Part shown: in pieces, positions 17,633 to 26,221 of the stretch
Position numbering within the stretch: position 1 is the stretch's first letter
Layout: each line of letters starts with the position of its first letter
Assembly (NCBI GenBank): GCA_964244725.1
Contig: CAXTJQ010000010.1
Location: 94,201 to 158,200, forward strand
Length of the DNA stretch: 64,000 nucleotides
Reading direction: 5' to 3'
From: Kumtagia sp964244725
GTDB lineage: Bacteria; Pseudomonadota; Alphaproteobacteria; Rhizobiales; Rhizobiaceae
Position numbers and translations under genes: made by a program
The notes under the pieces: model-generated
What the model was told of the DNA's origin: nothing
Seen by the model: the letters and a program-made list of their open reading frames with translations, nothing else
Database searches by the model: none

Positions 17633-19072
17633 ATGGACAAGCAGGTTTCCCGCGAGGTGTCCCGCTCGTTCCGCTCCACTGACGAATTGTTTTCCGGCCT
17701 GGGCGCCGATGCGCTCGGCGCCCTGGCGACGGCGAATTCCGATGTAGCGCTTGTCCTAGGGCATGACAGCACGATTCTCGACGTGGCCTACCGTGACCGA
17801 AGCTTGAAGGCCTGGGACGTCGACGGTTGGGTCGGCAAGTCTTGGAAGGACACCGTCACAGTCGAAAGCCGCGACAAGACCGACGAACTCCTGCTTGAAT
17901 CGGCGAAGCTGTCGCCGACCCGCTCGCGCCAGGTCAACCACCCGGCGAAGGCGGGCCGCGACCTGCCGGTCGGCTACCGGCTGGTCTCGTTCTCGGGTTG
18001 GCCGCACAAGGTCGCGCTCGGCACGGACTTGCGTCCGATGGCTGAGATGCAGCAGCGCCTCGTCCGCTCGCAGATCGAGATGGAGAAGGACTATCGCAAG
18101 CTGCGCGACATCGAATCGCGCTATCGCATCCTGTTCCATCTCGCGGTCGAACCGCTGATCGTGATCGAAGCGCAGACTTTGAAGATCCTGGACGCCAACG
18201 AAGGCGCCGCCCGTCTGCTCGATCGCCCGGTGAAGAAGCTTGTCGGCGCGGCCGCCGCGACGGCCTTCGCCAAGGCGGACCAGTCGCTTGCCACCGAGGC
18301 TCTCGCCGCGCTCGGCGCCCGCGCCCGCGCGGACGTTTTTCATGCGCGGCCGGCGACGCTGGACCAGCATATGGAAATTCGCGTCACGCCGTTCCGTGAA
18401 TTCGGCCGCACCAATCTTCTGGTCTGTTTCGCCACCGAGGAACTGGCGCCCGCGTTTGCGGGATCACCCGCCGACGCCACCATGATGTCGATGGTCGACC
18501 ACCTTCCCGAGGGCGTGGTCATCGTCAACGGCGATGGCAAGATCACCCAGGCCAACCCCGCCTTCCTCGACATGATCCGGGTGGTCAATCTGGACCGCGT
18601 GGAGGACAAGGGGCTCGACAACTGGCTCGGCGGATCGAGCGTGGATCTTCAGGTGCTGATGGCGAATTTGCGCGAACACGGGACCGTCCGCCGGTTCTCG
18701 TCGGTGATTCGCGACGAACTCGGCGGCAGCGAGACGGTCGAAGTATCGGCGGCCAAGATCGAAAGCGCCGACGGCCCGCTGTTCGGCTTCACCTTGCGCG
18801 AGCAATCGCGCGGCGACGCGACGCCTCAAGGCAATTTCAACGCCCAGCCGGGTTCGACAACGCCGTTCACCGATCTCGTCGGCCGCGTTCCGCTCAAGGA
18901 TCTCGTCCGCGACACCGCCGACATCATCGAGCGCCTGTGCATCGAGGCGGCTCTGCGCCTGACCGACAACAACCGCGCCTCCGCCGCGGACATGCTGGGG
19001 CTGAGCCGCCAGAGCCTCTACATAAAGCTCAAGCGCTACGGGATTTCGGACATCGAAGACAGCGACGACTGA
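17633..19072 (+). CDS. ppsR: Transcriptional regulator PpsR/CrtJ
   Basis: Oxygen- and light-responsive repressor of photosynthesis genes. The 479-aa protein has an N-terminal PAS-like region (about 20-130), a coiled linker (137-160), two further PAS domains (about 160-270 and 285-395) and a Fis-type helix-turn-helix at 443-475 (LTDNNRASAADMLGLSRQSL). C265 and C436 (IIERLCIEAAL, just before the HTH) correspond in position to cysteines implicated in redox sensing in Rhodobacter PpsR. It follows ppaA and precedes bchG. Probable targets are the operators upstream of bchF and bchG. Confidence 0.96.
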   Translation: MDKQVSREVSRSFRSTDELFSGLGADALGALATANSDVALVLGHDSTILDVAYRDRSLKAWDVDGWVGKSWKDTVTVESRDKTDELLLESAKLSPTRSRQVNHPAKAGRDLPVGYRLVSFSGWPHKVALGTDLRPMAEMQQRLVRSQIEMEKDYRKLRDIESRYRILFHLAVEPLIVIEAQTLKILDANEGAARLLDRPVKKLVGAAAATAFAKADQSLATEALAALGARARADVFHARPATLDQHMEIRVTPFREFGRTNLLVCFATEELAPAFAGSPADATMMSMVDHLPEGVVIVNGDGKITQANPAFLDMIRVVNLDRVEDKGLDNWLGGSSVDLQVLMANLREHGTVRRFSSVIRDELGGSETVEVSAAKIESADGPLFGFTLREQSRGDATPQGNFNAQPGSTTPFTDLVGRVPLKDLVRDTADIIERLCIEAALRLTDNNRASAADMLGLSRQSLYIKLKRYGISDIEDSDD

Positions 19073-19090
19073 GACGGCCGTCCCAGTGGC

Positions 19091-19134
19091 CGTCAATTTG
19101 GATTGACAACCAAGACTGTCAAAAATTATGGTTC
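19091..19134 (+). promoter_or_regulatory. bchG promoter with paired PpsR-like operators
   Basis: The box CGTCAATTTGGATTGACA (19091-19108) is an inverted repeat GTCAA-N6-TTGAC and matches TGT-N12-ACA except for its first base. Its right half TTGACA (19103-19108) is also a perfect -35, with TTATGG 17 bp downstream at 19126-19131. After exactly 8 bp a second half-conserved box begins (TGTCAA at 19117). CrtJ/PpsR is known to bind cooperatively to boxes 8 bp apart. The -10 is so close to the bchG ATG (19138) that the transcript would be nearly leaderless. Confidence 0.65.
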
Positions 19135-19137
19135 GGC

Positions 19138-20046
19138 ATGGCTGAACCGCTTGTTGCGCCAACCCGCGCCTCCGCTCCGACGATCGCTGCGACGATTGAG
19201 CTGTTGAAGCCGATAACATGGTTCGCGCCGATGTGGGCATTCGGCTGCGGCGTCGTCTCCTCCGGCGTCGCGATCGGCGACCGTTGGCCCTACGTCGTCG
19301 GCGGCATCCTTCTGGCGGGCCCTCTGGTCTGCGGGGCCAGCCAGGCGGTGAACGATTGGTACGACCGCGAGGTCGACGCGATCAACGAACCGCATCGCGT
19401 CATTCCGTCGGGTCGCATGCCGGGCCGCTGGGGTTTGGGCGTTGCTGTCGCGAACACCTTGATCTCGCTGGTCGTGGCTTGGGCGCTCGGCGTCTGGGTG
19501 TTCTATGCCTGCGTCGTGGGGCTGGCGCTGGCCTGGGCCTATAGCGCGCCGCCGTTCCGGCTGAAGCGCAGCGGCTGGTATGGGCCTGGCGCCGTCGGCC
19601 TCTGCTACGAGGGCCTGCCCTGGTTCACGGCGGCCGCCGCCGCGATCGGCGGCTTTCCGGGCTTCCCCATCCTGACGCTCACATTGCTCTACAGCCTGGG
19701 CGCGCATGGCATCATGACGCTCAACGACTTCAAGTCGGTCGAAGGCGACCGCCAGACAGGCCTGGCCAGCCTGCCGGCCGTGTTCGGCGTCGACCGGGCG
19801 GCGCGGCTTGCATGCCTGATCATGGGCGCGCCGCAACTCGTGGTGATCGGGCTTCTGCTGCACTGGGGGTTTCCGATCCATGCGCTGATCGTAGCGGCGC
19901 TGCTGGCGGGTCAGGCGCTTTGCATGCTGCGCATGCTGACCAACCCGCTCAAGCTGGCGTCCTGGTACAATGCGACCGGCACGACGATGTATGTATTCGG
20001 CATGCTCGCCAGCGCCTTCGCCGTCCGCGCCATGCAGGGAGGCTGA
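19138..20046 (+). CDS. bchG: Bacteriochlorophyll a synthase (geranylgeranyl transferase)
   Basis: UbiA-type membrane prenyltransferase that esterifies bacteriochlorophyllide a with geranylgeranyl diphosphate. The 302-aa protein has the first Asp-rich motif NDWYDREVDAINEPHR (starting at 72), typical of chlorophyll synthases, and a second motif NDFKSVEGDR in the C-terminal half, within about nine helices. It starts 65 bp after ppsR. bchG, the PucC-like gene and bchP form a tightly packed operon for the last steps of pigment synthesis. Confidence 0.96.
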   Translation: MAEPLVAPTRASAPTIAATIELLKPITWFAPMWAFGCGVVSSGVAIGDRWPYVVGGILLAGPLVCGASQAVNDWYDREVDAINEPHRVIPSGRMPGRWGLGVAVANTLISLVVAWALGVWVFYACVVGLALAWAYSAPPFRLKRSGWYGPGAVGLCYEGLPWFTAAAAAIGGFPGFPILTLTLLYSLGAHGIMTLNDFKSVEGDRQTGLASLPAVFGVDRAARLACLIMGAPQLVVIGLLLHWGFPIHALIVAALLAGQALCMLRMLTNPLKLASWYNATGTTMYVFGMLASAFAVRAMQGG

Positions 20047-20047
20047 A

Positions 20048-21397
20048 GTGCAGGAGCAGACCACGCTCGGTTGGATCGGCATCGCCAGGCTGGGCCTCGT
20101 GCAGGCGGCGCTTGGCTCGATCATCGTGCTGACCACCTCGACCCTGAATCGCATCATGGTCGTCGAACTCGGCCTCGCGGCGGTGGTTCCCGGCGCCCTC
20201 GTAGGCGTTCACTATGGCGTCCAGATCGCGCGTCCGCTGTGGGGCCATGGCTCCGACCGCGGCGGCCGGCGCACATCGTGGATCGTCGGCGGCATGGCGC
20301 TGCTGGCGCTCGCCGGCATCGGCGCGGCGATGGCGACCGCGCTCATGGCGGAGAATTTCACGGTCGGGCTCGTGCTTGCAATTTTCGATTTCATCCTGAT
20401 CGGCTTCGGCGTCGGCGCTGCGGGCACCTCGCTTCTGGCGTTGCTCGCCTCCAGCGTGTCTCCCGAGCGCCGCCCGGCGGCGGCGACGCTGGTCTGGCTG
20501 ATGATGATCTTTGGCATCGCCGTCACCGCTGTCGTTTCGGGCAAGTTCCTCGATCCGTTTTCCATGGCGCGCCTGATCGCGGTCACGGCGGTCGCCGGCC
20601 TGTCGGCGCTGACTCTCACGATCCTCGCCGTGATCGGGGTCGAGAAAAACACGTTTGGCTCGATTGCGGGCGCGCGACGCACGCCTGCCGTTTCCTTCCG
20701 CCACAGCCTTGCCGACGCCTGGGCCGATCCGCAGGCCCGCCTGTTCACGGTCTTCGTCTTCGTCTCGATGCTGGGCTACAGCATGCAGGATTTGATCCTG
20801 GAGCCTTTCGCCGGGCTCGTCTTCGACATGACGCCGGGCCAGACGACCGGGCTTTCGGGCATTCAGAACGGCGGCGTGTTCATTGGCATGGTTCTCGTCG
20901 GCGTCGCCGGCAGCCTGCTCGCGCGGCGCGTTCCGGCGATCCTGAAATATTTCACCGTCGGCGGCTGCCTGCTGTCCAGCGTCGCGCTGGCGGCGCTCGC
21001 CTTCTCGGCCAGGGCAGGCGCGGGCTGGCCGTTAACGGCCCACGTCTTCGCGCTGGGTTTTTCCAATGGCGTGTTCGCCGTCGCGGCCATCGCCTCGATG
21101 ATGGCGCTGGCCGGGGCTGGCGACAGGTCGCGAGTCGGATTGCGGATGGGGCTGTGGGGCGCGGCGCAGGCCGTCGCCTTCGGCCTCGGCGGCTTTATCG
21201 GCACGGTCGCGGTCGAGGCGGTGCGCGCGGTCGGCGGTTCCGTCCCGCTCGCCTACGGCAGCGTCTTCCTGCTCGAAGGCGCCATCTTCCTTGCCGCGGC
21301 CTGCCTCGCCATGAGAATCGCGACGCCGCGTTCCGAACGATCCCTCGACCGCGACGACGCTATACCGTATCCGACCGGCCTGCAGGCCGCCGAATGA
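20048..21397 (+). CDS. PucC/LhaA-family transporter-like protein between bchG and bchP
   Basis: A 449-aa MFS-type membrane protein homologous to LhaA, equivalent by position to the Rhodobacter ORF428 (sometimes called Bch2). It has about 12 helices, TSTLNRIMVVELGLAAVVPG in helix 1-2 and MLGYSMQDLILEPFAG in the middle, parallel to FSMQDVLLEPYGG of LhaA. A GTG start at 20048, preceded by GGGAGG and beginning one base after the bchG stop, is preferred over an ATG inside bchG. The proposed role is handing pigments to apoproteins or assisting assembly; family members are not biochemically settled. Confidence 0.88.
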   Translation: MQEQTTLGWIGIARLGLVQAALGSIIVLTTSTLNRIMVVELGLAAVVPGALVGVHYGVQIARPLWGHGSDRGGRRTSWIVGGMALLALAGIGAAMATALMAENFTVGLVLAIFDFILIGFGVGAAGTSLLALLASSVSPERRPAAATLVWLMMIFGIAVTAVVSGKFLDPFSMARLIAVTAVAGLSALTLTILAVIGVEKNTFGSIAGARRTPAVSFRHSLADAWADPQARLFTVFVFVSMLGYSMQDLILEPFAGLVFDMTPGQTTGLSGIQNGGVFIGMVLVGVAGSLLARRVPAILKYFTVGGCLLSSVALAALAFSARAGAGWPLTAHVFALGFSNGVFAVAAIASMMALAGAGDRSRVGLRMGLWGAAQAVAFGLGGFIGTVAVEAVRAVGGSVPLAYGSVFLLEGAIFLAAACLAMRIATPRSERSLDRDDAIPYPTGLQAAE

Positions 21398-22593
21398 ACG
21401 ACGTCGCGGCCCTGACTTGCGCTTACGATGCCGTCGTGGTGGGCGGCGGTCCCGCCGGCGCGACGGCCGCCGGCGAGCTTGCCGCGGCCGGACGCCGCAT
21501 CCTTCTGCTCGACCGCGACGGCCGCACCAAGCCATGCGGCGGGGCGATCCCCACCAAGGCGATCGCCGAGTTCGACATTCCGCCGCATCTGCTCACGGCC
21601 CGCATCCGTTCCGCCCGTATCTTCGCGCCGTCGCAGACCAGCGTCGACATGCACATCGATGCCGGCTTCGTCGGCATGGTCGATCGGGATGTCTACGATC
21701 CTTGGCTGCGCGAACGGGCCCGCTCGATGGGCGCTGAGGTCGTCGCGGGCGCTTTCGAGGACGCGACGCGTCTCGGCGATGGTCGTCTGGCCGTGCGGAT
21801 ATGCAGAAAGGGCGGCGAGCCCGAAACGGTCACGACGCGAATGATCGTCGGCGCGGACGGCGCGAACTCGGCTGTGCGGCGGCGGATGTTCGGCAAGGAT
21901 GTCCGCCCGCCCTACGTGTTTGCCTATCATGAAATCGTCCGCTCGCCCGAGAGCGGCCGGGATGGCTTCGATCCGCAGCGTTGCGACGTCTACTATCAGG
22001 GCCAGGTCTCGCCGGATTTCTACGGCTGGGTCTTTCCTCATGGCGAAACGACCAGCGTCGGCGTCGGCAGCGCGGTCAAGGGTTTCGACCTGCGCGAGGC
22101 CACGAGGCTGCTGCGCCGCAAGGCCGGCCTCGAGGCCCTGGAGACCATCCGTGAGGAAGGCGCGCCCCTCCCGCTCAAACCTCTGAAGCACTGGGACAAT
22201 GGCCGCGACACTCTGCTCGTCGGCGACGCCGCCGGCGTGGTCGCCCCGGCGTCGGGCGAAGGCATCTATTATGCCATGCTGTGCGGCCGGCTGGCGGCGC
22301 AGGCCGCGGGTGATTTCCTTGCCACCGGCGACCCGCGGTCGCTTGCCCTGGTGCGCAAACGGTTCATGCGCCTGCATGGGCGCGTGTTCATGGTGCTCGG
22401 CTTCATGCAGGGGTTCTGGTATCGCAGCGACAGGCGCCGCGAGCGTTTCGTGGCGATCTGCGAGGACATGGATGTCCAACGTCTCGTCTGGGAATCCTAC
22501 TTGAACAAGCGCTTCGTGCGCACTGATCCGCTCGCCCATTTGCGCGTGTTCATCAAGGACCTCGGACATTTGCTGCGCATGGCGTTCCAATAG
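21394..22593 (+). CDS. bchP: Geranylgeranyl diphosphate/bacteriochlorophyll reductase
   Basis: Flavoprotein that reduces the geranylgeranyl tail to phytyl with NADPH. The 399-aa protein opens with the FAD-binding GGGPAGATAAGE motif (17-28), has PCGGAIP shortly after, and GDAAGVVAPASGEGIYYAM in the C-terminal half, all typical of the geranylgeranyl reductase family. Its ATG overlaps the upstream stop by 4 nt. It completes bacteriochlorophyll a synthesis after BchG. Confidence 0.95.
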   Translation: MNDVAALTCAYDAVVVGGGPAGATAAGELAAAGRRILLLDRDGRTKPCGGAIPTKAIAEFDIPPHLLTARIRSARIFAPSQTSVDMHIDAGFVGMVDRDVYDPWLRERARSMGAEVVAGAFEDATRLGDGRLAVRICRKGGEPETVTTRMIVGADGANSAVRRRMFGKDVRPPYVFAYHEIVRSPESGRDGFDPQRCDVYYQGQVSPDFYGWVFPHGETTSVGVGSAVKGFDLREATRLLRRKAGLEALETIREEGAPLPLKPLKHWDNGRDTLLVGDAAGVVAPASGEGIYYAMLCGRLAAQAAGDFLATGDPRSLALVRKRFMRLHGRVFMVLGFMQGFWYRSDRRRERFVAICEDMDVQRLVWESYLNKRFVRTDPLAHLRVFIKDLGHLLRMAFQ

Positions 22594-22596
22594 ACC

Positions 22597-22869
22597 ATGC
22601 TTGAAGCGTTTGTCCTGGACGGTACGATTACCCTAGCCGCGCTCTGCGCTCTGGCCGTCGAGGCGGCTGTGCTTGCTGGATTGGCCGTGATGCGCCGAAC
22701 GCCGCCCGCCACCGCCGTGATCGCAAATCTTCTGTCGGGCCTGTTCCTGATTATCGCCCTGCGGGCGGCCCTTTTGAAATCGGGCGAAGGCGTTGTCGCG
22801 CTCTATCTCGCTCTGGGGGGCGCGGCCCACCTGGCCAATGTCCTGATGCGGCTGCGCCGTCCGTCCTGA
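22597..22869 (+). CDS. Small membrane protein downstream of bchP
   Basis: A 90-aa hydrophobic protein with three predicted helices (about 11-31, 40-59 and 66-83) and a basic C-terminus. The ATG lies 3 nt after the bchP stop on the same strand, so it is probably co-transcribed and perhaps translationally coupled. I do not recognise a named family. The position suggests involvement in pigment or photosynthetic membrane assembly, but that is inference only. It ends 11 bp before the convergent DUF2189 gene. Confidence 0.65.
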   Translation: MLEAFVLDGTITLAALCALAVEAAVLAGLAVMRRTPPATAVIANLLSGLFLIIALRAALLKSGEGVVALYLALGGAAHLANVLMRLRRPS

Positions 22870-22880
22870 GTGTCCGGCGT

Positions 22881-23693
22881 CTACATGGTTCTGCGCCCGG
22901 CGGGCGTCACGACCTTGCGATAAAGATGCCAGGTCGCGTGGCCGAGGATCGGCATGACCACCGCGAGCCCGACGAAGAGCGGTATCGAGCCGACCACGAG
23001 CATCGCCGCCACGATCAGGCCCCAGAATATCATCGGCCCTGGGTTGCGGGTAAACGCATGGAGCGAGGTCTCGATGGCCGCCACCGCGCCGACATCGCGG
23101 TCGAGCAGAACGGGGAAAGCCACCGCCGTGAGCGCTAGCGCGATCAGCGCGAACATCGCGCCGACCAGATTGCCAATGGCGATCAGCGCGAAGCCTCGTT
23201 GCGTGGTGAACACGTCGCGGACGAAATCGGTGATCGTTGCCGGACCGGCATTGCCGTAGATCATGTTGAACAGGGCGCTGGCAACGAAGATCCACACCAC
23301 GAACAACGCCAGGAGAAGCGCGCCGACCGCCAGGATCGCGGGTATGGCCGGAGAGTTGCGGACCTCGAGCGCGTGGGTCCAGGACGTGTCCAGCTTGAGT
23401 TCGCGGCGCCGGCTGATTTCGTAAAGTCCGATTGCCGCAAGGGGACCGAGCAGCGCGAAGCCCGACATCAGGGGATAGATAAGCTGAAGGCCGGCGCCGC
23501 CAGCGCTCCAACTGACCAGTACGACGCCCGCCAGCGGGTAGATCAGACACAGGAATACGTAGTGCGATGGCTTGACCCAGAAATCCTCCAAGCCCTTTCG
23601 CAGCGCGTCGGTCACGTCAGCCATGCCGATCTTGCGGACTTCAGGCGCATGGATGGAGCCCTTCGCATCGGAAATTACATGGAAATCAGTCAT
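22881..23693 (-). CDS. DUF2189 family integral membrane protein
   Basis: A 270-aa protein with six hydrophobic segments and the DUF2189 layout: a polar N-terminus ending in ALRKGLEDFWVKPSHYVFLCLIYPLAG, then GLYEISRRRE and a conserved FPVLLDRDVGAVAAIETSLHA segment. These proteins are common in alphaproteobacteria and are often annotated as cytochrome-c-oxidase-subunit-like, without firm evidence. Convergent with the small bchP-linked ORF, so it marks the edge of the photosynthesis region. Confidence 0.85.
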   Translation of the reverse strand: MTDFHVISDAKGSIHAPEVRKIGMADVTDALRKGLEDFWVKPSHYVFLCLIYPLAGVVLVSWSAGGAGLQLIYPLMSGFALLGPLAAIGLYEISRRRELKLDTSWTHALEVRNSPAIPAILAVGALLLALFVVWIFVASALFNMIYGNAGPATITDFVRDVFTTQRGFALIAIGNLVGAMFALIALALTAVAFPVLLDRDVGAVAAIETSLHAFTRNPGPMIFWGLIVAAMLVVGSIPLFVGLAVVMPILGHATWHLYRKVVTPAGRRTM

Positions 23694-23805
23694 GGTCCCA
23701 CCTCCTCGACGGCCAATGCTGGCAGTAAACGGCTAGAGCCGATCCGCCCCACCTTGGTCTAGTCTCCATCCACGTCCAGTTACCCATCGGACTGCGCACT
23801 GCCGA

Positions 23806-24390
23806 CTATTGGACGACCGGAGTTTGAGCCGCGCTGCCTATGCCCACTTTGTCCGCAAGCGCCAGGAGCGCGGCGTAGTGCTTGACGAGTTGCGGCGTCG
23901 TTTCGGCGGCGAATTTCGCCAGATTGTTGCCTTTGTCGGCATAGCCGCGATAGTAGGAGATCGTCCGCTGGTGGGCGAACAACTGCGACTCCACATAGGC
24001 CTTATCGAACTCGGCCCCCTCGAGTGACTGCAGCTTGCCGAGCAGGCCTTGCTGCTCGCCGTCGACGGAGGGCGCGGCGATCTCCACCTTATCGGCCTTG
24101 CCGGCCGCGATGACGGCGTTCATGATCGCCTGATGCTCCGCCGCGAACTCAGCCGCCAGAGTCTTGACATCGGGCGAACCGGCGTTCGTCGCGGCGACAG
24201 CCGACGCTTTGACGATAAACTCGTCCGCGGATGTCGCGGCGGAGAGAAACTCATAATCCGAAGACAACTCGGCCGGCTTGATCTGGGTTTCGGGAATCGT
24301 CGGCGCGACCTTGTCGCTTTGGGTCTGCGCACGAGCCGGCGCCGAAAGAACCAGGGCGAGCGGAAGAAGGAACAGGACGAGGCGGCGCAT
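23806..24390 (-). CDS. Exported DUF4142 (ferritin-like) protein
   Basis: A 194-aa protein with a signal peptide (MRRLVLFLLPLALVL then SAPARAQ) and a helical DUF4142 domain: FIVKASAVAATNAGSPDVKTLA, then EHQAIMNAV and FAHQRTISYYRGYA. GGAGGAAG lies 4 nt before the ATG at 24390; an upstream in-frame ATG would disrupt the signal peptide. DUF4142 proteins are four-helix periplasmic proteins of unclear function, often stress-induced. It is followed downstream by a 112-bp gap. Confidence 0.85.
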   Translation of the reverse strand: MRRLVLFLLPLALVLSAPARAQTQSDKVAPTIPETQIKPAELSSDYEFLSAATSADEFIVKASAVAATNAGSPDVKTLAAEFAAEHQAIMNAVIAAGKADKVEIAAPSVDGEQQGLLGKLQSLEGAEFDKAYVESQLFAHQRTISYYRGYADKGNNLAKFAAETTPQLVKHYAALLALADKVGIGSAAQTPVVQ

Positions 24391-24446
24391 ATATCTTCCT
24401 CCGGGCAAATTGTCGCAGTTATCGCGCACAATGCGTTTGGGTGCGC

Positions 24447-25010
24447 TCATGTTCCATTTGCCTGCCGCCATTTGATGGAGCAACCGATGGAAGCGATCTG
24501 GTCGCGCGGTCCCTGACCGGTGCGCGCGATCTCGACCATCGCCGCGAACAGGTCGCGGCGTAAAGACTCGCCGCCGCTCTCCTTGCGCGAGGCGTCGAGC
24601 CGACCGCGATATTGTAGCCTCAAATCGCCATTGAACCCGAAGAAGTCGGGCGTACAGACCGCGTCGTAGGCGCGGGCGAGCGACTGATCCTCGTCGTGCA
24701 GATAGGGAAAGCCGAAGCCATGCTCGGCGGCGAACCGCGTCATGTTGCCGAAGGAGTCCGCCGGATAGGCCGTCGCATCGTTCGAATTGATGCCCACGAA
24801 GCCGACGCCATGGCCGGAAAGCTCGGCCGCGTCGCGCACGATCCTTTCAATCACCGCTTTCACATAGGGGCAATGATTGCAGATGAAGGCGACGACCAGC
24901 CCATTCGCGCCCGCCAGATCGAAGAGGCGATGGCGCCGTCCGTCGACGCCGGGCAGCGTCGCATCCACCGCATGCCGGCCGAAATCGCAAATCGGGGGTG
25001 TCGCCGCCAT
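24447..25010 (-). CDS. Thioredoxin-like (peroxiredoxin-family) protein
   Basis: A 187-aa thioredoxin-fold protein of the PRX-like/redoxin group. The CxxC motif is C44-N-H-C47 in FICNHCPYVKA; GINSNDATAYPADSF and CTPDFFGF are conserved in this subfamily. There is no signal peptide, so it is probably cytoplasmic. The substrate is unknown. It lies 100 bp downstream of cbbX on the same strand but without tight coupling, so membership in the cbb operon is uncertain. Confidence 0.85.
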   Translation of the reverse strand: MAATPPICDFGRHAVDATLPGVDGRRHRLFDLAGANGLVVAFICNHCPYVKAVIERIVRDAAELSGHGVGFVGINSNDATAYPADSFGNMTRFAAEHGFGFPYLHDEDQSLARAYDAVCTPDFFGFNGDLRLQYRGRLDASRKESGGESLRRDLFAAMVEIARTGQGPRDQIASIGCSIKWRQANGT

Positions 25011-25110
25011 GGCCTCAACCCTCTCGCCAGCGGGTTAAACCAAACTTGGCTGCTCGCATCCTGCGGCTGTTTGCTTTCATCATGGCGTCATTTCCGTTCG
25101 TCGGCCGTCG

Positions 25111-26067
25111 TCATCGCGCCAATTCCGGCTCGCCTTCGAGCCGGCCCTCGACGAAGATGCGGCTGCCGCGGATGTCGGGTTCCTCGATCGTGATCAGGTC
25201 CAGCCTCGACAACTTCCGGCCGCGTTCGGAAAACAGCCGGTTCGCCTGGCGCAGGCGGGCCCGGTCGAGCGCATTGCGAATCGATCGGGCGTTCGAGAAG
25301 TGCGGCAGGGTCATGCGCAGGGGTATGTATTCCCTCAGCGCCTGCGCCGCGCTCTCGCTCAACCGATAGTTCTGCTCGCCGAGCATCAGTCCGGCGATCG
25401 CTTCCAGTTCGTCGGGACGGTAGTCCGGAAAATCGACATGGTGGGCGATGCGCGAGCGCATGCCCGGATTGCTCAGGAAGAAGCGATCCATCTTGTCCTT
25501 GTAGCCGGCCAGGATGACCACGAGGTCGTCGCGGTTGTTCTCCATGCATTGCAGCAGGATTTCGATCGATTCTTGCCCGTAGTCGCGCTCGTTCTCCGGC
25601 TTGTAGAGATAATACGCCTCATCGATGAACAGCACCCCGCCCATCGCCTTCTTGATGATCTCGCGGGTCTTGGGCGCCGTGTGGCCGACATATTGCCCGA
25701 CAAGGTCGTCGCGCGTGACCGAGACAAGGTGTCCCTCGCGGACGTAACCGAGGTTGTGCAGGATTTCCGCCATGCGCAACGCGACGGTCGTCTTGCCGGT
25801 GCCGGGATTGCCGGTGAAGTTCATGTGCAGCGTCGGCGTGGCCGAGGAGATGCCGAATTTCCGCCGCAGCCGGTCGACCAGCAGCAGCGCGGCGATCTCG
25901 CGGATCCGGGTCTTCACCGGCTTCAACCCGACCAGTTCGCGGTCGAGCTTGCCCATGACCTCGTCCATCCTCGAAGCCTCGAACTCGGCCTGAAGGTCGA
26001 CCACCGCGTCGTCGGCCAGCATGTGGGAACCAGTTGATTGCGGCTTGGCGTCCATGGCGTCGCTCAT
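25111..26067 (-). CDS. cbbX: Red-type RuBisCO activase CbbX
   Basis: AAA+ motor that remodels inhibited red-type RuBisCO by pulling on the C-terminus of the large subunit. The 318-aa protein has Walker A GNPGTGKT (86-93), a pore-loop region YVGHTAPKT (about 126-134) and Walker B VLFIDE (145-150). GGAGGGG precedes the ATG at 26067. It follows cbbL-cbbS, the usual order for form IC/ID loci, although a 154-bp palindromic element separates it from cbbS. Confidence 0.96.
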   Translation of the reverse strand: MSDAMDAKPQSTGSHMLADDAVVDLQAEFEASRMDEVMGKLDRELVGLKPVKTRIREIAALLLVDRLRRKFGISSATPTLHMNFTGNPGTGKTTVALRMAEILHNLGYVREGHLVSVTRDDLVGQYVGHTAPKTREIIKKAMGGVLFIDEAYYLYKPENERDYGQESIEILLQCMENNRDDLVVILAGYKDKMDRFFLSNPGMRSRIAHHVDFPDYRPDELEAIAGLMLGEQNYRLSESAAQALREYIPLRMTLPHFSNARSIRNALDRARLRQANRLFSERGRKLSRLDLITIEEPDIRGSRIFVEGRLEGEPELAR

Positions 26068-26078
26068 GTTCGCGTCCC

Positions 26079-26207
26079 CTCCACCACGCTTCGCGTGGTC
26101 CCCCTCCCCCGCTTCGCAGGGGAGGATCCAGCGACGCCGCCTGCACGACCTGATCCTCCCCCGTCTACGGGAGAGGGGGACCGCCGTAGGCGGTGGAGGG
26201 GGCGAAT
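26079..26207. repeat. Bipartite palindromic intergenic element (REP/BIME-like)
   Basis: Two inverted copies of a unit of the form CCCCTCCACC-hairpin-GGTCCCCCTC face each other. The left copy contains CCACGC-TTC-GCGTGG and the right copy ACCGCC-GTA-GGCGGT; inner arms GGGGAGGATC and GATCCTCCCC pair around about 25 bp. The whole block could fold as one large cruciform. Units of this composition are frequent between genes in rhizobial genomes. It sits between the cbbS stop and cbbX start and may attenuate or stabilise the operon transcript. Confidence 0.75.
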
Positions 26208-26221
26208 AGGACCCGACACGG

